From Clostridia bacterium (GTDB lineage Bacteria; Bacillota_A; Clostridia; Oscillospirales; CAG-272): DNA of 35,031 nt. Below are positions 32,190 through 35,031 of the stretch, one piece after another. Under the pieces are notes generated by a model. The model worked only from the letters and a program-made list of their open reading frames with translations. It did no database searches and had not been told where the DNA came from. The stretch is taken from NCBI GenBank assembly GCA_017414585.1, contig JAFQLN010000228.1, positions 1-35,031 on the forward strand, read 5' to 3'. The position numbers and the translations under genes were made by a program. Positions within the stretch are counted from its first letter, which is position 1, and every line of letters begins with the position of its first letter.

Positions 32190-32723
32190 TTATTTGATTC
32201 CGTATCGCTCGGTGTACGTAAGGATATTTTTCACCCAGTGTTCGTGCCGAAAGCTTTTCTTTACATCTGACGGATCGACATATGCGCCGTTCATGATACA
32301 CTGGATTAGAGCTTCCGCAATCATGGCTTCCCGTGAAAACGGATCGGCAAGGTATTTTTCTATCTCGATGTTCATCTTTCTGTCCACGCCTTCCACAGCA
32401 CCGAGGTAGAAATAACTGTCCTTTCCGAGCAGTTCGCCGATCTTCTCAAAGCATGCAATGCCCTCGGCAACTTCAGAAACGGTGATTTTTCTTTTGTAGT
32501 TCATCTGTCTCACTCCTCCGCAGAGGATATTGTCGACGGATGTTTCCAGCACATTCGCGAGATCGGGGAGAATCGCCGTGTCGGGAAGCGTTTCGCCACG
32601 TTCCCATTTTGAAACAGCCTGTGCGGAAATGACTAGCCGCTCTCCAAGCTCGCTTTGTGTTAGTCCCTTTGTCTTCCGCAGTGCGTAGATTTGCTCGCCC
32701 ACGGTTTTCGCGTCAACTTTCAT
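32190..32723 (-). CDS. XRE family transcriptional regulator
   Basis: A 177-residue DNA-binding protein. Residues 8-62 are a Cro/C1-type helix-turn-helix (QIYALRKTKGLTQSELGERL, then SAQAVSKWERGETLPD). The C-terminal 100 residues are an alpha-helical domain of unknown role with EKIGELLGKDSYFYLG and a terminal HWVKNILTYTERYGIK. The start is ATG 32721-32723, with GGAGG 10 nt upstream; a longer reading to 32795 includes promoter bases. It has its own promoter (32769-32797) with a perfect palindrome in the spacer, suggesting autoregulation. Its targets are unknown; the flanking sugar genes are candidates by position only. Confidence 0.88.
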   Translation of the reverse strand: MKVDAKTVGEQIYALRKTKGLTQSELGERLVISAQAVSKWERGETLPDTAILPDLANVLETSVDNILCGGVRQMNYKRKITVSEVAEGIACFEKIGELLGKDSYFYLGAVEGVDRKMNIEIEKYLADPFSREAMIAEALIQCIMNGAYVDPSDVKKSFRHEHWVKNILTYTERYGIK

Positions 32724-32768
32724 GGTTCTGTGTCCTCCGCTGTAATATTCTTGTTTGCCGGCACTTCT

Positions 32769-32797
32769 ATCATACCACAGGTGCATGCACAACACAA
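32769..32797 (-). promoter_or_regulatory. Promoter of the XRE gene with a palindromic operator
   Basis: TATGAT (-10, 32769-32774) is preceded by TGG (extended -10), a 17-nt spacer and TTGTGT (-35, 32792-32797). The spacer holds the perfect palindrome GTGCATGCAC (32781-32790), where a dimeric XRE repressor could block RNA polymerase. Autoregulation is inferred. Confidence 0.55.
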
Positions 32798-32837
32798 GAA
32801 CCGCGCAGTTTCGTTTTTTCCGATAAAATTCAACCGA

Positions 32838-33674
32838 TCACACAATCTCATACCGCACAAATGCAAAGCATCTGCTGCCGGGCATCCACGAATTAACGTT
32901 GAACGAACCCTGACCGCCGAAAAAGCGCAGCAGGCATTCGTCTCCGCTGCCGTCCGGATTCATGCGGCGGATTTCGACATTCTTATCCGGCGGATGGTCT
33001 CCGGGGCTGACTTCGCGCGGGTCGTAGGAGATATACACGACATTCTTCCCGTCCGGGGAAATGTGCGGGAACCAGTTATGCCGTCCGTTATCGGTCAGGC
33101 GCGTCTGGTTCTTTCCGTCCGCGTCCATTTTCCAGCACTCCATGTTTCCCGTGCGCACGGAATTGAAGTAAATCGTCCCGCCGTCCGGTGCATACTCCGG
33201 CCCGTCATTCAGCCCGTGCGCATCGGTCAGGCGTGTTTCTTCCCCGCCGCTGACGGAAATCGTATAGACATCGTATTCCCCGTTCCGCTCGGCGCAGTAC
33301 GCAAGGGTCATTCCGTCGGTAGAATATCCGTGGAGGTAGCTCGGCGCTTTCTGGGTGACTAGCCGCGGTGTGTGATCCCCTTCGAGATCAATCAGGTAAA
33401 TCCGCGAACCGATGCCATGGTCTCCGTTGGAAACGGCAAGGTACTGTCCGTCCGGCGAGAAGACATGGTCGTTGTTGCAGCTGCGGCAGGATCCGGTCGG
33501 CAGTTCTTCCACTTCCTGCGTATCCAGCCACATCCGGTAAATCAGCCCATCCGCGTTGTAGCACAGTTCGTTGTCCGAGCGGAAAAACGGTGCTTCGATC
33601 AGGCAGTCAAACCGCGCCAGCTCCCGCAGTTCTCCGTTGACGATATCGTACAGTTCCAGAATGCTGTATTTTAT
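32838..33674 (-). CDS. TolB-like beta-propeller protein
   Basis: About 278 residues of TolB/PD40-type beta-propeller blades, with repeated SPDGQYLAVS, STDGMTLAYCAERNGEYD, APDGGTIYFNSVRTG and SPDGKNVVYISY. No signal peptide, so probably cytosolic, unlike E. coli TolB. Related proteins occur beside glycoside hydrolases; their role is not established. The expected N-terminus is KYSILELYD, and the ribosome binding site AAAGGA (33683-33688) is 8 nt before an ATA codon (33672-33674), with no ATG/GTG/TTG at that point. The frame stays open upstream to 33794, but only inside the end of the GH5-like gene. It lies 22 nt after that gene's stop, so co-transcription is likely. Confidence 0.85.
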   Translation of the reverse strand: MKYSILELYDIVNGELRELARFDCLIEAPFFRSDNELCYNADGLIYRMWLDTQEVEELPTGSCRSCNNDHVFSPDGQYLAVSNGDHGIGSRIYLIDLEGDHTPRLVTQKAPSYLHGYSTDGMTLAYCAERNGEYDVYTISVSGGEETRLTDAHGLNDGPEYAPDGGTIYFNSVRTGNMECWKMDADGKNQTRLTDNGRHNWFPHISPDGKNVVYISYDPREVSPGDHPPDKNVEIRRMNPDGSGDECLLRFFGGQGSFNVNSWMPGSRCFAFVRYEIV

Positions 33675-33688
33675 AAACGGATTCCTTT
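33672..33688 (-). promoter_or_regulatory. Ribosome binding site pointing at an ATA codon
   Basis: AAAGGA (33688-33683) is followed after 8 nt by ATA (33674-33672) in the beta-propeller frame. ATA is where relatives would begin with Met. It may be a rare non-standard start, a mutated ATG, or a base-call error. Confidence 0.45.
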
Positions 33689-33696
33689 CGGAAAAT

Positions 33697-34857
33697 TTAC
33701 AGAAGTTCGCAGACTTCCTGCAGCTGTTTTGCCAGATCATATGCCAGACGTCGGATTTCGGGAAGCGGCGGCTTTTCCATCTTGCGCCATGCAAAAATTC
33801 TTGCTGTCGGCGGGCACGCCATGGAAATCATATCACAGCATTCGAGCAGATTCGCCGCACGTTCACAGGCTTCCAGAAGCTGCGCCGTATCGGACGGACG
33901 GTAGTTTTGTGCGTCGCTGGTATATTCGGTGAGCGCCTTTTTGATATCATCCACGCATCTTCTTGCCTGTCCTTCCCGGTTCGGGAGGGGAACAATAATG
34001 GTATCGAGATCACGGCTGCGGTAGCATCCCATCATAGCGGCGATGGTTGCGGGATCGCGCACAGTTCCATCGGGATAGAAGACGCCGTGTTCGGTATCGC
34101 AGCGTCCCTGAATCATCAGATTGAAGATAATCCAGCCCATGTGATACTCTTCGCACGCCTGCAGTGCCATATCGTAGGGATTGCACCGTGCGAGGCATCC
34201 GGTTTCGGTCTGCATGACGGGTTTGTTATATTTTTTTGACAGCGCATCCGCCAGCGCATAGTTTTCGTACAGTTTTCTGCGGGTGCCGCTGTAGTCGTGG
34301 AATGAAAGCACGTCCACGCATTCCGCTGTCGGTTCGACTTCCCATGCGGTGGTGTGACCGATTGTGATGGCGTTGACGGGATCCGCTTCCTTCACAAAGG
34401 CACAGGTCCGGCGCAAAAAGGTCCAGAGGAGGTCGTAGCGGCTCTTTTTTTCTTCTTCGGAAATATCCTTCGCGTAGGTCCAGCCGTTGCAGGCGGGTTC
34501 GTTCATGATATCCCACATGAGCAGTCCCGGTTCGTCCTTCAGCGTATCGACAACAGCACGGGCATATGCATTGCTGCGCTCGCAGTATTCCTCCGTGAGC
34601 GTACTCGGATCCAGCCCGTTTCCGTTGAAGAGGATGGGCATGACCTGATATCCGCAGTCATAACATATACGGACATACCGAAGAAGGTCGCCAAGATACT
34701 TTTCTCCGTCCCGTTCGTACGCACCGCGGCTGAGCCAGATCCGGGTGGTGTTCAGATTGACACGTTTTCCGTAGCCCAGTTCTCTGCGGAGCTGTTCTTC
34801 TTCGCACATCCGATGGTTGACACCGCGGACCCATGAATAATCGTCCAAAAGTTTCAT
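33697..34857 (-). CDS. GH5-like (clan GH-A) glycoside hydrolase
   Basis: A 386-residue TIM-barrel retaining glycosidase. The clan GH-A pair is visible: acid/base Glu120 in LLMWDIMNEPACNG and nucleophile Glu218 in PVMQTETG, at the ends of strands 4 and 7, and HDYSG (187-191) near strand 6. From about 300 a helical C-terminal extension of roughly 85 residues follows, absent from simple GH5 cores. There is no signal peptide, so it is probably cytosolic, acting on imported oligosaccharide. Specificity is unclear (cellulase-, mannanase- or GH2-like). ATG at 34855-34857 follows GGAGGG by 7 nt. It starts 23 nt after a GH16-like gene and is followed by the beta-propeller gene. Confidence 0.87.
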   Translation of the reverse strand: MKLLDDYSWVRGVNHRMCEEEQLRRELGYGKRVNLNTTRIWLSRGAYERDGEKYLGDLLRYVRICYDCGYQVMPILFNGNGLDPSTLTEEYCERSNAYARAVVDTLKDEPGLLMWDIMNEPACNGWTYAKDISEEEKKSRYDLLWTFLRRTCAFVKEADPVNAITIGHTTAWEVEPTAECVDVLSFHDYSGTRRKLYENYALADALSKKYNKPVMQTETGCLARCNPYDMALQACEEYHMGWIIFNLMIQGRCDTEHGVFYPDGTVRDPATIAAMMGCYRSRDLDTIIVPLPNREGQARRCVDDIKKALTEYTSDAQNYRPSDTAQLLEACERAANLLECCDMISMACPPTARIFAWRKMEKPPLPEIRRLAYDLAKQLQEVCELL

Positions 34858-34880
34858 AAGTAAGCCCTCCTGCAGCCGAT

Positions 34881-35031
34881 TTACTTTCTATCAAAGACAC
34901 GCACATAGTCCACAACAAAGGTATCCCCTACTGCATCTCTTGCTTCGGGTGTGGCAGCACGTTCTTTTGCCCGGTAGCCGTTTACTTCGGTGGAAATGAG
35001 AATGAACTGGGGAATATGCGAAACGGGCGCT
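34881..35031 (-). CDS. C-terminal end of a GH16-like glycoside hydrolase (partial)
   Basis: Only the last 49 codons lie in the window; the gene runs off the right edge. The decoded end, with HIPQFILISTEVNGYR and then DTFVVDYVRVFDRK before TAA at 34881-34883, matches the closing beta-strands of GH16 laminarinase/beta-glucanase folds (pattern P-Q-x-x-(I/L)-x-S-x-E then VDYVRV). The catalytic ExDxxE motif would be outside the window. It is 23 nt upstream of the GH5-like gene on the same strand, so an operon is likely. The family call rests on a short segment. Confidence 0.7.
   Translation of the reverse strand, partial: APVSHIPQFILISTEVNGYRAKERAATPEARDAVGDTFVVDYVRVFDRK

Noticed and set aside
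1..35031. Defence system, prophage, insertion sequence or CRISPR array
   Set aside because: No transposase, integrase, cas-like gene or regularly spaced repeats were seen; the CPBP gene alone is not evidence of a defence locus.

Overview
The window looks like chromosomal DNA from a Gram-positive-lineage anaerobe of the class Clostridia, probably an uncultured gut-type member. The grounds are gene content and style: an mraZ-led division and cell-wall (dcw) cluster with a PASTA-bearing transpeptidase, a DivIB-type FtsQ, gatCAB, strong AAGGAGG-type ribosome binding sites, frequent GTG/TTG starts and moderately high GC. MurE carries the DNPR motif of meso-diaminopimelate-adding enzymes. No rRNA, tRNA, CRISPR array, insertion sequence or phage gene was seen.

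Layout. (1) At 0.03-1.4 kb an unrecognised 104-residue protein follows an aldo/keto reductase on the minus strand. (2) At 1.5-15.9 kb lies a minus-strand dcw cluster in transcription order mraZ, rsmH, ftsL-like, PBP (ftsI/spoVD type), murE, murF, mraY, ftsW, murG, ftsQ/divIB, ftsZ. A strong sigma-A-type promoter precedes mraZ and a second one precedes ftsZ. murD, murC, murB and ftsA are not in the cluster. (3) At 16.2-20.3 kb nfo-gatC-gatA-gatB form a minus-strand run ending in a clear terminator: endonuclease IV plus the tRNA-dependent amidotransferase. (4) A YihY/BrkB-type membrane protein stands alone on the plus strand at 20.45-21.3 kb. (5) At 21.3-29.4 kb the minus strand carries ftsK/spoIIIE, tmk, a DJ-1 family gene, 5-formyl-THF cyclo-ligase, a CPBP membrane protease and mltG. 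(6) At 29.7-35 kb is a carbohydrate region: a plus-strand GH109-like oxidoreductase and an alpha/beta hydrolase, then minus-strand genes for a GH16-like enzyme (cut by the window end), a GH5-like cytosolic hydrolase, a TolB-like beta-propeller and, from its own promoter, an XRE regulator.

How it fits together. Regions 2 and 5 cover lipid II synthesis (MurE, MurF, MraY, MurG), septal polymerisation and crosslinking (FtsW and the PBP), the divisome scaffold (FtsL, FtsQ, FtsZ), glycan-strand termination (MltG) and chromosome clearance (FtsK). Several of these membrane proteins (FtsL, FtsQ, FtsW, MltG, FtsK) share long, low-complexity cytoplasmic N-terminal tails rich in Q/R/P/N/A or K/T, which is the most distinctive feature of the region. 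Region 6 looks like glycan degradation with intracellular processing.

No clearly new multi-gene system is evident. The most unusual local signals are the repeat-rich mraZ control region, a 7-codon leader ORF with an ideal ribosome binding site in front of the DJ-1 gene, and two genes whose ribosome binding sites point at ACG (mltG) and ATA (beta-propeller) where ATG would be expected.
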